A stretch of 64,000 nt of DNA, taken from the NCBI GenBank assembly GCA_963851095.1, contig CAWKOX010000015.1:35113-99112 (forward strand), read 5' to 3'. The notes beneath the pieces were generated by a model, which did no database searches, had not been told where the DNA came from, and worked only from the letters and a program-made list of their open reading frames with translations. This DNA comes from Oleispira sp963851095 (lineage in GTDB: Bacteria > Pseudomonadota > Gammaproteobacteria > Pseudomonadales > Oceanobacteraceae). The number at the start of each line of letters is the position of its first letter. Position 1 is the stretch's first letter. Shown here piece after piece: positions 19,831-29,800 of this stretch. The translations under genes were made by a program, and so were the position numbers.

Positions 19831-21459
19831 TTAAAAACGACTCACACCAAAGCTATTGCCTTGAAGCGTACGATGCTTCTCTTCATCACACATGTCTAAT
19901 AGCATGATCATTAACTTACGCGTATCGCGTGGATCAATTAAACCATCATCCCAAATGCGCGCCGTACCAAATAAAGCCGTTGAACCCGCTTCTAATTTCG
20001 CCGCCGTCATTTGCTCAATCTGATCCAGCATTTTCTCATCAGGCTCTTGGCCCATTTTCAACTGCTTCTCTTCCGTCACAATGCGTAAAACCTTACCCGC
20101 TTGTGCGCCACCCATCACCGCCGTTTTACTGTTTGGCCAAGCAAAAATAAATCGAGGATCTAAACCACGACCACACATCGCATAGTTACCCGCACCGTAA
20201 GAACCACCAATCACAATCGAAATCTTAGGCACTCGCGCATTGGCAACCGCTTGCAACATTTTAGAACCGTGCTTAATAATGCCGCTCTTTTCAGAATCAG
20301 TACCGACCATAAAGCCCGTCGTATTGTGCAAGAACAAAAGTGATACTTGGTTTTGATCACACAGCTGAATAAACTGCGCCGCTTTGTTTGCACCCTTCGC
20401 CGTGATCGGACCATTATTACCAATGATGCCCACCGCATGACCTGCAATCTTGATGAAACCGCACACCGTTTGGATATCAAAGTCTGGTTTGAAATCTTGA
20501 AAATTACTGCCATCGGCAATGCGCGCAACCACTTCGCGAACATCGTAAGGCTTCTTAGAATCGCACGGCACAACACCTAACAATTCATCGGCACTATAAA
20601 GTGGTTCGTCATAAGTTTTTTCTGCTCTGGTTAAAGAGCTAGGCACAACCTGTTCATTCCACGGCAGACCCGCCATCACTTCACGGGCAATGCGTACACC
20701 ATCGGCATCATCTTCGGCTAAATAATCAGCCGTACCCGCGTCATACGCATGTAACTCAGCGCCACCTAACTCTTCATCCGTCGCAATTTCACCGGTTGCC
20801 GCTTTCAATAACGGCGGCCCCGCTAAAAACATTTTTGTTTTATTTCGAACCGCAATAATAAAATCAGAAAGACCCGGCTGATAAGCACCACCCGCAGTCG
20901 CGTTACCGTGCACAACGGTAATTTGTGGAATACCTGCGGCCGATAAACGCGCTTGATTGGCAAATGCTTGCGCGCCAGGAACAAAAACATCCGTTGCATA
21001 CTGTAAGTTTGCACCACCGGATTCTGCCAAGGTAATGATTGGCAATTTATTCGCACGAGCAATTTCTTGAATGCGTAAGGTTTTATCCAAACCCGCAGGG
21101 GAAATTGTGCCGCCTTTAATTGCGCTATTGTTCACCTGAATCATGCATCGTGCGCCCGCGACATAACCGATGCCAGCAATAATACCGCCACCCGCTCCAC
21201 TGCCGTCTTTATCGTCGTGCATCTTCAAACCAGCAAGCGAGCATAATTCTAAAAAGTTAGAACCGCCGTCTAATAACAGATTTAAACGCTCACGGGGTAA
21301 TAGCTTTCCACGCTTACGAAATTTTTCTTTAGCTTGTTCCGCTTTTTCTAAAACCTTAGTTTCTACCGCGCGAAACTCATCAATCGCTACCTGCATGGCG
21401 GCACAATTGTTAGCAAACTCTTCGCTATGGGTTGCAATTTCTGAAGTTAAAATAGCCAT
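19831..21459 (-). CDS. acyl-CoA carboxyltransferase beta subunit (AtuC/LiuB-type)
   Basis: A 542-residue carboxyltransferase of the AccD/PccB fold, transferring CO2 from carboxybiotin to an unsaturated acyl-CoA. Blocks typical of methylcrotonyl- and geranyl-CoA carboxylase beta subunits are visible: GGSNFLELCSLAG, PAGLDKTLRIQEIA, ITLAESGGANLQYATD and SYGAGNYAMCGRG. The start overlaps the atuA stop (TAATG), implying coupled translation. Pairs with the alpha subunit encoded about 3 kb downstream. Assignment to geranyl-CoA rests on the adjacent atuA, so methylcrotonyl-CoA is the alternative. Confidence 0.88.
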   Translation of the reverse strand: MAILTSEIATHSEEFANNCAAMQVAIDEFRAVETKVLEKAEQAKEKFRKRGKLLPRERLNLLLDGGSNFLELCSLAGLKMHDDKDGSGAGGGIIAGIGYVAGARCMIQVNNSAIKGGTISPAGLDKTLRIQEIARANKLPIITLAESGGANLQYATDVFVPGAQAFANQARLSAAGIPQITVVHGNATAGGAYQPGLSDFIIAVRNKTKMFLAGPPLLKAATGEIATDEELGGAELHAYDAGTADYLAEDDADGVRIAREVMAGLPWNEQVVPSSLTRAEKTYDEPLYSADELLGVVPCDSKKPYDVREVVARIADGSNFQDFKPDFDIQTVCGFIKIAGHAVGIIGNNGPITAKGANKAAQFIQLCDQNQVSLLFLHNTTGFMVGTDSEKSGIIKHGSKMLQAVANARVPKISIVIGGSYGAGNYAMCGRGLDPRFIFAWPNSKTAVMGGAQAGKVLRIVTEEKQLKMGQEPDEKMLDQIEQMTAAKLEAGSTALFGTARIWDDGLIDPRDTRKLMIMLLDMCDEEKHRTLQGNSFGVSRF

Positions 21460-23373
21460 TACGCTGCCCCATTCCCATGGTTATTACTTTTATTATTTGA
21501 ATTCGCAGATTCTATTAATACTCGATAATCTTCTTCGGCTTGTTTCGCCATTCCAGCAGGAATCGCAATCGGCATATCCAATAACTGTTGTGCCATCGCT
21601 TTACCTTGCGGATCAATGCGTAAACTTGCGATACCACCACCACCGAGTGCTTGTTCTAACATCAAATTGAAAGCACCCAAGCCTGGTAACGAATATAATT
21701 TCACATCACTCTTTTCACTCATGATGTGCGATAAATATTCACGAATTTTTTCTGGCTGCAGCGCATTTTGAATGTACGGTAAGTACGCAGGATCGCGGGC
21801 TAAAATACCCACATTACAATGGTCACCTTTATCACCACTGCGCGCCATGGCAAGGTTAATCAAACATGTAGTGGCATTACTGTTTTTTAATTCATTAACA
21901 GCATCTGCTTGAACCAAGGCCTTGGAAGCAGTGGCAAAACTGTCTAACGAATCTCCTTCAGCAATTGCAACGGCGCTTGTGTTGTCATCTATATTAAACG
22001 ACACAGCAATTTGATCTTTAGGCCATAAAAAAGAGAACAAACGAATCATTGGACTAGGCTTTGGACGACCGCCGACCAACCCTGTCAAACCTGGAGCCAT
22101 GGCCGTGGCTGCTTGAGCAATCTCACGGGCAAAAATACCCAAAGCTTTTTTATCTTGATGATGAGCGGCAATTTTAACCACCACTTCGCGATTATCTAAG
22201 GCACGCGAATGCGCACCGTAAGTTGTTTCACTGCCTAAGATTTCAATATCCGTCGCGGTAAAATTTTCTAAGCCCATGGCGTTAAAAATAAAACTTACAC
22301 GCTCAATAATACTTTCGGCAACACGCTGACCTTTGCTCTACCGCCTGACGACCACCAATCATGAACGACGCGTTACAACGATAACCATCCATGTAAGTCG
22401 CACTGACTTTATAATGATCCGAAGGCGCTCGGCCTTTTGCGCCCGATACTAGAATATGCTCGTCATCCAACTGTTCTAATTGAACTTGAGTGAAATCGCA
22501 GGTCACATCCGGTAATAAATATTGCGAAGGATCGCCAATTTCATACAGCACTTGCTCGCCAACGGTGCCCACCGAAATCAAACCGCCTGTACCTTCTGGC
22601 TTACTAACAATAAACGAACCATCGGCAACGCATTCAACAATCGGAAATCCCATGTTGCCGTAACCTGCTTCTACCAACTGCCAATCGGTAAAATTACCAC
22701 CGGTGCATTGCGCGCCACACTCAATCACGTGACCTGCCAAAGAACCTTGAGCAAGCTGATCATAATCGGTTTCAGACCAATCAAATTCGTGCATCAATGG
22801 CCCAAGCACCACCGCACTATCGACCACACGGCCGGTAATCACGATATCCGCACCCGCATTCAACGCATCGCGTACCGCGCTTGCGCCTAAATAACTGTTT
22901 ACGCTCAAACACTGATCGGGGAATTGCTCCCCAGAAAACATTTCTACTACGCCCGCTGTAGCAAACTCTTGCTGGCGCTCAACTAAATTATCACCTTCTA
23001 CTGCCGCAACTTTTAAATCGATACCGGCCTTATCAATCGCTGCCTGCAACGCCGCCACACAGCCCCGCACATTGACGCCACCGGCGTTACTCACAACCCT
23101 AATGCCTTGCTCAGCAATTGGCTTAAGCAAGCGCTCTAGAGTCATCACGAAGTCTGGTGCAAAACCCGCTTCTGGATTTTTCATGCGTGCACCCGCCATA
23201 ATCGACATGGTCACTTCGGCCAGATAATCAAACACCAAATAATCCAATTGGCCTTTGTGAACCAATTGCTGCGCCGCCATCGAGGTATCACCCCAAAATG
23301 CCGAGGCACAACCAATACGTATTTTCTTTTCAGCCATGTTTTCAACCATCTGCCTAGTCGCTTCTTTAATCAT
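21459..23373 (-). pseudogene. atuA: atuA, acyclic terpene utilisation protein, one frameshift
   Basis: AtuA is a DUF1446-family protein of about 590-600 residues required for growth on citronellol and geraniol in Pseudomonas; its chemistry is not settled. The N-terminal part (IRIGCASAFWGDTSM to GGRQAVEQ) and the C-terminal part (GLENFTATDIEILGSETTYGAHSRALDN to the end) lie in different frames. They join near 22333, where the coding strand has CAAAGG. Removing one A of this run restores GQRVAESIIERVSFIFNAM with no other change. The start at 23373 has a GAAGG ribosome site. It is first in the operon. An AtuB-type SDR, normally next, is missing here. The single homopolymer slip may be real or an assembly error. 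Confidence 0.85.
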
Positions 23374-23418
23374 TTAGAGACCTTCAATACACAGGTGTAA
23401 TTTCAATAGCGAAAGAAT

Positions 23419-23436
23419 ACCAAGCAAGCGCTTGGT
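23419..23436. promoter_or_regulatory. palindromic operator candidate in the atuA-TetR intergenic region
   Basis: ACCAAGC (23419-23425) and GCTTGGT (23430-23436) are perfect inverted arms around AAGC. It lies midway between the divergent atuA-like gene and the TetR gene, the usual place for AtuR to control both. Binding by this TetR protein is inferred from position. Confidence 0.55.
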
Positions 23437-23534
23437 TTGTAAAGTATTCACTTCAGTGATATCTATATAAAAAAGCAAACATCTTTATAATAGCCAGCTA
23501 ATATCATTCAGCTCTCACGAGGCTCTTTTAATTT

Positions 23535-24164
23535 ATGCCAAAGCAAAAAAAGCAACTCTCTGCTGACCACCAAGTCTTAGTCGATCAAGGAGTAGTCAAT
23601 GCGCCCGATAGTGCCAAGGGCCGATTACTACAGGCAGCAGCAACCTTATTTAAAGAGAAAGGCTATGAGCGCACCACCGTTAGAGACTTAGGCAAAGCGG
23701 TTGGCATTCAATCGGGCAGCTTGTTTCATCATTACCCGAACAAAGAAGCCATCCTTCGAGCGGTTATGGAAGAAGCCATTATTCTTAATACCGAATTAAT
23801 GAAAGCTTCACTGGCACAAGCGAATAAGCCCGAAGATAAAATATTAGCGCTCATTCGCTGTGAACTAGAATCCGTTTTGGGTGAAACCGGAGCCGCCATG
23901 ACGGTATTGGTTTACGAGTGGCGCTCGCTTAAGGAAGAAAGTCAGCTTGAAATACTCAAGCTTCGAGAGATTTATGAAAACTTATGGATCAGCACACTAG
24001 CCGAAGCGAAAGAAGCCGGATCGGTCGTTATTGATCCTGCTGTTTTACGCCGATTATTAACCGGAGCTTTAAGCTGGACCGTCAATTGGTACCGCAAAGA
24101 AGGCGATTTAACCGTCGAACAACTTGCGCAAATGGCGCTAAGTCTGGCAATTAAGCCAAATTAA
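23535..24164 (+). CDS. TetR-family regulator of the atu-like operon (AtuR-like)
   Basis: A 209-residue repressor. The helix-turn-helix is clear: RLLQAAATLFKEKGYERTTV then IQSGSLFHHYPNKEAI (about residues 28-75), while the C-terminal helical part would bind the inducer. It is divergent from atuA with a 161-base gap that holds a perfect palindrome. In Pseudomonas AtuR represses the atu operon and responds to acyclic terpenoid acyl-CoAs; the same role is inferred here. The first 25 residues before the DNA-binding helix are a basic extension. Confidence 0.85.
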   Translation: MPKQKKQLSADHQVLVDQGVVNAPDSAKGRLLQAAATLFKEKGYERTTVRDLGKAVGIQSGSLFHHYPNKEAILRAVMEEAIILNTELMKASLAQANKPEDKILALIRCELESVLGETGAAMTVLVYEWRSLKEESQLEILKLREIYENLWISTLAEAKEAGSVVIDPAVLRRLLTGALSWTVNWYRKEGDLTVEQLAQMALSLAIKPN

Positions 24165-24269
24165 CAGAATCACTCAATAAAATATTACAAATAAGCCATT
24201 GAATTTACTGGTTTTTTTGTTAACTTAGGCACGAATAAGCAAAGAGCCATGAATATCCTTAATTGCCTG

Positions 24270-24298
24270 TTGACAATATAGGCGCTACTCAGGATAAT
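24270..24298 (+). promoter_or_regulatory. sigma70 promoter of rpsT
   Basis: TTGACA (24270-24275), a 17-base spacer and GATAAT (24293-24298), 44 bases before the rpsT start. Near-consensus elements with ideal spacing, as expected for a ribosomal protein gene. Confidence 0.8.
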
Positions 24299-24342
24299 TC
24301 ACGCCCTTATTTTCAAGTTAATAATTCCCAAAGGAGCCGACT

Positions 24343-24609
24343 ATGGCAAATTCCGCTGGATCGAAAAAACGCGCACGCCAGGCTGTAGTACGTCGCTCTC
24401 GTAACGTTAGCCTACGTTCTATGGTTCGTACTTACATCAAGAAAGTACAAGCTGCTATCGATGCAAACAACTATGACGATGCACAGGTTGCATTGACTAA
24501 TGCTATGCCTTACATCGACAAGATGGTTACAAAAAGCATTTTGCATAAGAACAAAGCTGCTCGCGTTAAGAGCCGTTTGAATGCTGCAGTTCTAGCTATC
24601 AAAGCTTAA
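24343..24609 (+). CDS. rpsT: 30S ribosomal protein S20
   Basis: An 88-residue, very basic ribosomal protein starting MANSAGSKKRARQAVVRRSR and ending in the usual alanine-rich helix (RVKSRLNAAVLAIKA). It binds 16S rRNA early in 30S assembly. A strong promoter and an AAAGGAG ribosome site precede it and a hairpin terminator follows, so it is a single-gene unit. In relatives it lies beside murJ. Confidence 0.98.
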   Translation: MANSAGSKKRARQAVVRRSRNVSLRSMVRTYIKKVQAAIDANNYDDAQVALTNAMPYIDKMVTKSILHKNKAARVKSRLNAAVLAIKA

Positions 24610-24666
24610 TTGTAAAGCATACCTTAAGATCTAGCTCTCTCAGCGGAGGAAGCTTAGGACTTAAAC

Positions 24667-24694
24667 AAAAAAACCAGCTTCGGCTGGTTTTTTT
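24667..24694 (+). terminator. rpsT terminator
   Basis: ACCAGC-TTCG-GCTGGT stem with a UUCG tetraloop, preceded by seven A and followed by seven T. A textbook Rho-independent terminator, nearly symmetric and so possibly active in both directions. Confidence 0.92.
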
Positions 24695-24792
24695 GTGCCT
24701 GTAATTTAATCTACAAACCTGTTTGCTCTGGTATTACCTGCTCATCCGTAATTTTAATATTAATATCAGGCATCAAACTTCCTTTGTTTAAT

Positions 24793-25743
24793 TCACATTG
24801 AACCGTTTTGAAACGACATTTTACGTTCAAAATATCGACTATGGGCCAACCACGCACCCAGACTTACAAACATCAGACCCGAAATTAATTCGATACTGAC
24901 ATGCTCATTAAATATCATAATGGCTGCAACACCTGAAATCACCGGCACGATCGACATCACCGCCCCCATTTCCGAAGGCCCGATTCTTTGCACGGCCTTC
25001 ACATAAAAAATCATCTGCACAATCGTCGCCATAATTCCCTGATAAAAAGCCTGAAGCCCTATATCACTCCAACTAGCACTGGATAATGCCTTGGGTAAAA
25101 ATACAAGATAAACAGGTAAATAAAATACACTCGTCAGCAAGGCTAAGCTGACCGTCACCTGCCAAGGAGTAATTTGCCAGCGCTTAATGAGCACAGAAAA
25201 TATAGCCCAAAAAAATGCGGCAGCCACCAGCCAGCCATCACCTAATAGCGTGGTGGTATTAAATTTAAACCCTCCATCACCAAAGCCCCCACCAGTAAAG
25301 ACTCCAAGCTCTCCCGCAAAAAGAACCGATACACCCAAGGTGATTACGCCAATGCCTAGCCATTTCTGAATGCCATGAGTTTCTTTATTAATTAAAAATG
25401 ATAGAACAATAATGAATAACGGCATCATCCCTGGCAGTAAAATAGCTGCATGAGAAGCTGATGCTAACTGAAATCCACTAAATGCGCATAAGGTATAGGC
25501 CAAGCCACCAATCAAGCTACAGATGATTAAGCGAGGCGTGAACAAGGGAAAGCGGTACTTGAATAGCCAGAGAGGAAATAAAATACTCGCACAAGTAGTA
25601 TAACGAATGGCAATCACATCATACGGTAGTAATTCACTAATCCCTCCCATGCGCGAGACCAAAATAAACCCAGCCCAAATTAACGCGGCAGCAAATGCAA
25701 AAGCATAACCTTGCTGTTGATTACTCAAACCCTGTGCATTCAC
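24793..25743 (-). CDS. EamA/DMT-family transporter
   Basis: A 316-residue inner-membrane protein with ten hydrophobic segments in two EamA repeats (about residues 12-145 and 168-305), the RhaT/YdcZ-like drug/metabolite transporter fold. N-terminal AFAAALIWAGFILVSRMGG and the later MGAVMSIVPVISGVAAIMIF are typical of the two repeats. The substrate cannot be predicted. It stands alone between rpsT and the YeeE pair. Confidence 0.85.
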   Translation of the reverse strand: MNAQGLSNQQQGYAFAFAAALIWAGFILVSRMGGISELLPYDVIAIRYTTCASILFPLWLFKYRFPLFTPRLIICSLIGGLAYTLCAFSGFQLASASHAAILLPGMMPLFIIVLSFLINKETHGIQKWLGIGVITLGVSVLFAGELGVFTGGGFGDGGFKFNTTTLLGDGWLVAAAFFWAIFSVLIKRWQITPWQVTVSLALLTSVFYLPVYLVFLPKALSSASWSDIGLQAFYQGIMATIVQMIFYVKAVQRIGPSEMGAVMSIVPVISGVAAIMIFNEHVSIELISGLMFVSLGAWLAHSRYFERKMSFQNGSM

Positions 25744-25857
25744 GCAGTATCCTTAACGATATTTTAAAATAAGCCTATTTAAGACAACACCATAGACCTA
25801 TTTTAAACGCATTAAAAATGAATATTTATGAAGTAGAGATTCAGTTTAATTGAACGA

Positions 25858-26289
25858 CTACTTAGCAGGACCAACCGTATAGTGGGCGATACGATTACCC
25901 AGTAGCAAAGCAAAAATAAAGAGTAATATATCTTCCTGTCCCGTCATAATATTGAGCAATGCAGGGCCAGGGCATAAACCCACCATCCCCCAACCAATGC
26001 CAAATAAAGCAGCACCACCTAAAAGCCGAGCATCTAACTGAGACAGACTTGGACGATGGAAGATCGAGTGAAACAAAGGCTGTTTCATCTTATTTGAGAG
26101 CCCATAAGCAATCGAAAATATTACAATTGCAGAAGCCATTACCGCCATCAAAGCCGGTTGCCAATTGCCAAATAGATCCAAGAAGCCGCGAACTTTCTCT
26201 GGGTTCGTCATACCCGAAATCAAAAGACCCAATCCAAATATCACTCCGGCTAACAGCGGCGTTATTATCTTCATTAATTTATTCATCAC
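25858..26289 (-). CDS. YeeE/YedE half-transporter, second gene of a pair
   Basis: A 143-residue membrane protein of the YeeE/YedE (DUF395, sulfur transport) family with about four hydrophobic segments. It has the conserved cysteine in GIGWGMVGLCPGPALLN. Full-length YeeE of about 350 residues imports thiosulfate through conserved cysteines; short paired forms like this are common in marine Proteobacteria and probably assemble as a heteromer. It follows its partner by a single base. A sulfur-compound substrate is inferred from the family. Confidence 0.85.
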   Translation of the reverse strand: MMNKLMKIITPLLAGVIFGLGLLISGMTNPEKVRGFLDLFGNWQPALMAVMASAIVIFSIAYGLSNKMKQPLFHSIFHRPSLSQLDARLLGGAALFGIGWGMVGLCPGPALLNIMTGQEDILLFIFALLLGNRIAHYTVGPAK

Positions 26290-26290
26290 A

Positions 26291-26701
26291 CTACACCCCC
26301 GCCATCATGGTGTTCATAATCAGCACTGTAAGAATACCAAACATCATAAACGTACCGGTTGCGACCATAGAGCGGACTGAGAAACGGCCAATACCACACA
26401 CCCCATGACCCGACGTACAACCGTTACCAATATAGGTTCCCATACCGACTAGAAACCCCGCTACCGCGAGTAGTATTTTATTATCTGTCATCTGCACAAC
26501 CGGTGCGCCAGCAAAATACACATATAAAGGATAAGCCGATAATAAGCCGATGAAAAAATAGAGACTCCAAGATCGATGGCCTTGGCGCAATAAAAACAGG
26601 TTCGCCACAACGCCCGATATACCACCGATACGCCCAACCCCTAACCACAAAATCGCAGCTGCAATACCAATTAAGGCGCCACCTGCCAGTTCGTTCCACA
26701 T
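26291..26701 (-). CDS. YeeE/YedE half-transporter, first gene of a pair
   Basis: A 136-residue membrane protein of the same family, with the two-cysteine block GNGCTSGHGVCGIGRFS in a re-entrant hydrophobic segment. The ATG at 26701 has an AGGA ribosome site at good spacing; a longer frame to 26743 exists but lacks one. Together with the downstream half it likely forms a thiosulfate or other sulfur-species channel. Confidence 0.85.
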   Translation of the reverse strand: MWNELAGGALIGIAAAILWLGVGRIGGISGVVANLFLLRQGHRSWSLYFFIGLLSAYPLYVYFAGAPVVQMTDNKILLAVAGFLVGMGTYIGNGCTSGHGVCGIGRFSVRSMVATGTFMMFGILTVLIMNTMMAGV

Positions 26702-26856
26702 TTCAATATTCCTAAATTCCAATATACCGATAAATAATAACACGCCAGCGAAGTGCCTTCCCTGATTCGCCGATTTAAATCCTATTTCGATAGACTACTG
26801 GGACCGGACTCTTGTAAAATTACAAAAAACTCAATATGACGTAAGGATACTCACCA

Positions 26857-29800
26857 GTGTTAGCAATAAGGATATTACGCAAGCTAGGTCTTTTTACCTG
26901 CATCAGCTTAGTGACTCTACTTTTACCCCAGCATAGCTTCGCCGCATTACTCGATGTTCAACAAAAAAATGACATTGTGTATTTTCTATTTGCCGCACCT
27001 AACAAGATTGCTCGCTATGACCTCTCTAGCAATCAGTTCATCAACAAAATTAGCCTAGATAATGTACCCAGTGCTTTTCATGTGCATAAGTCAGCCATTT
27101 ACATTTCCTACGGGACTAAATTATTCAAACATAAGCTAGATGGATTTTCCGCGACCGAAATCTTCCAAGCAGACAGCACAATATTAGATATCGTTGCAAT
27201 GGGGACGAGTATTTATTTACTCAAAGAGAATAATCGCGCAGAAATAATCAGCGCAAGTAACTTCCTTAGTACTGACAACCGCTACCAGTATCATTATTCT
27301 AAACATACCGCCAATATTGCTTCACCATTAAATAAAGCCATTTATACGCTCCCTACTTCAAATCGTCCTTACAAAACACTCATCAGCGATGACGGAAAAT
27401 TTGGTAGTCAAACCAGCTCTCCGTTTAATCATTCAAGTAATCAATCAGATAAAATTTACCTACACCCTGATGAAAGTAAATTCTATACCGATACAGGCTT
27501 AATCTATTCCACTGCCGACCTTTCTTTTAAAGGCAGCGTAAGCGGCAGTGTGACTGACATAAGTTTTTTAGATAAATCCCCCGTGATCATTAGGGGTCAA
27601 AAGCTGTATTTACTTACCGAACAAGATACAGATAACACAGAAATCACGCTAGACCATACCCCAAGCCATGTTGCCGCAAAAGGCCAAATAATCACCACAT
27701 TTGTAACAACCGATAGCATAGTCACTGCCTACCAAACGAATATCGATCAACTTGCTAAACCTTTAACAAGCACTACAGAAGACCCAAATTCCGCAAGCTA
27801 CCAAGCGGAACTCATCACCACCGATAATAACAACATCGTCTACCTAGTCGATACAGAAAACCCAACAATACACCGCCGAAAAGTCGCAGAAAGTGAATAT
27901 GCAAGCAGTTGGGGTTTAGCGAATAGCCCAACCCATATCAGTTACTCCGAATCCCATCAAAGACTCTACCTTGGTTATCGCTCAGGAAAAATAACCTATT
28001 TTGATACCAGCCTAGCAACAGGGGCTGTCGAAACCCACCTAATCAGCTTAACCTCAGAAATCATTAGCTTAACCGTTGCTGGAGATTATATATATGCGAA
28101 TGATTACAAGGATTATAACGATACGACAAGCTATAGCATCAACAAGCTCGGACAGATTTTAGATATTGGCAGCTCAAGCGTGTCACAAAACTATGTATGG
28201 AATTCTTTAAATGACACTATATATCGCATAGAACCGCGCTACCTAAAGTGGAGAGCTTTGTCCTCCAGCACCGGGGAAATTGATGACAATAATTACAGCA
28301 AACAATTAAGCAGCAATACCACAGATGCCCCCCCCGCTCTCTTAATTAGCCCGAATGGCCAAGTGCTATTAGTCGGCTCAGGAAAAATTATAGGCGCTGA
28401 AAATAAAACCCTACTCAATACACTTGATAATGAAATCGAAGATGCCAGCTGGATTAATGACAAGCTAATAACCGTTAAAGAAGGAGGGCAGGCTGTGCAA
28501 ATCTGGCAAGAGGATTATTTGCTAGAAACAGAGCACTCGCTCTCCAAAACACTAAAAACTCGAGTATTCAACTTACAAGATAAACTTTTAATAGTTAAGC
28601 AGTCGGCTACGCGACCCGATATTATTTACTCTGACCTAGCACTACTTTCAGAAGTTGATAGTGATAACGATACCATTAGTGATTTAATCGACAACTGTGT
28701 ATTGATTAGCAATCCAGATCAGTCCGATTTAGATACCGATGGCAGCGGGGATTTATGTGACAATGATAGTGATGGCGATTTAATACCCAACCAGATAGAA
28801 ATTACCGCAGGGCTAAATGAATTCAATAAGGATGATGCATTATTAGATTTAGACGGTGACGGCTTTAATAATTTAGTTGAATACTTCTACGCTACCGACA
28901 TAAATAATAGCGAATCAAAGGCCGCTGCCATTCAAGAAATGAACGAGACTTTTGATAACGCAATACCTCTAGGGTTTTATAGTTCTAACCCTTATAACCC
29001 CCTAAGCATATTTAAGGTAAGCAACTCCTCATACCTTACTCTCTCAAAACCTAACAGCGACATTCAATCGCAGAGCCTATTTTACACCGCAGACTTTGAA
29101 CAAGGGGCTCTGAGCATTAAGTATGGTGCTTTATTTAATAATTCCAATTACAGCGTTACAGTCATCGTTGATGGCAAAACAATAAAGTCTTCGAGCTCTT
29201 ATTATTATAATAATAACGATCCTATGCTGATTAGCCTTGAAAAAGGGGTCCATACCATTGAATTTAAAGCGACCTTTAATAACAACTCAGGCGCTCAAAC
29301 AACATCACGTTTTTTCATTGATGAAATTCATTATGGCCCAGATAGTGATGGCGATACGATCATGGATGAGCAAGACAACTGTCCAAATACAGCCAACAGC
29401 AATCAATCCGATTACGATAATGATGGTTTAGGCAACGCATGCGATAACGATCCCAATAATAGAGATAAAGATTCAGATGGGTTTGGCGATGATAAAGATA
29501 ACTGCCCTAATATTTACAATCCAGATCAACTCAATATCGATAATGACTATTATGGCGATGCCTGCGACGATAGTGATGATAGACCCAGTGATCTTGACCA
29601 AGATGGTATTCCTGATGAGCAAGACAACTGCATGAATACAGCCAACCCTGATCAAACAGATTTTGATTATGATCAGATCGGTGACACCTGTGATATAGAT
29701 ATCGATAACGATGGCATATTGAATGTCCTTGAAGATCAGTTTGATTTTATGAGCTCGTATGATTCTAATGATGCCTATCTCGATTTTGATAATGACGGGG

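Noticed and set aside
19699..19899. 66-codon plus-strand ORF in the repeat gap
   Set aside because: It runs through the palindrome and into the 3' end of the carboxyltransferase gene on the opposite strand, so it is a shadow.
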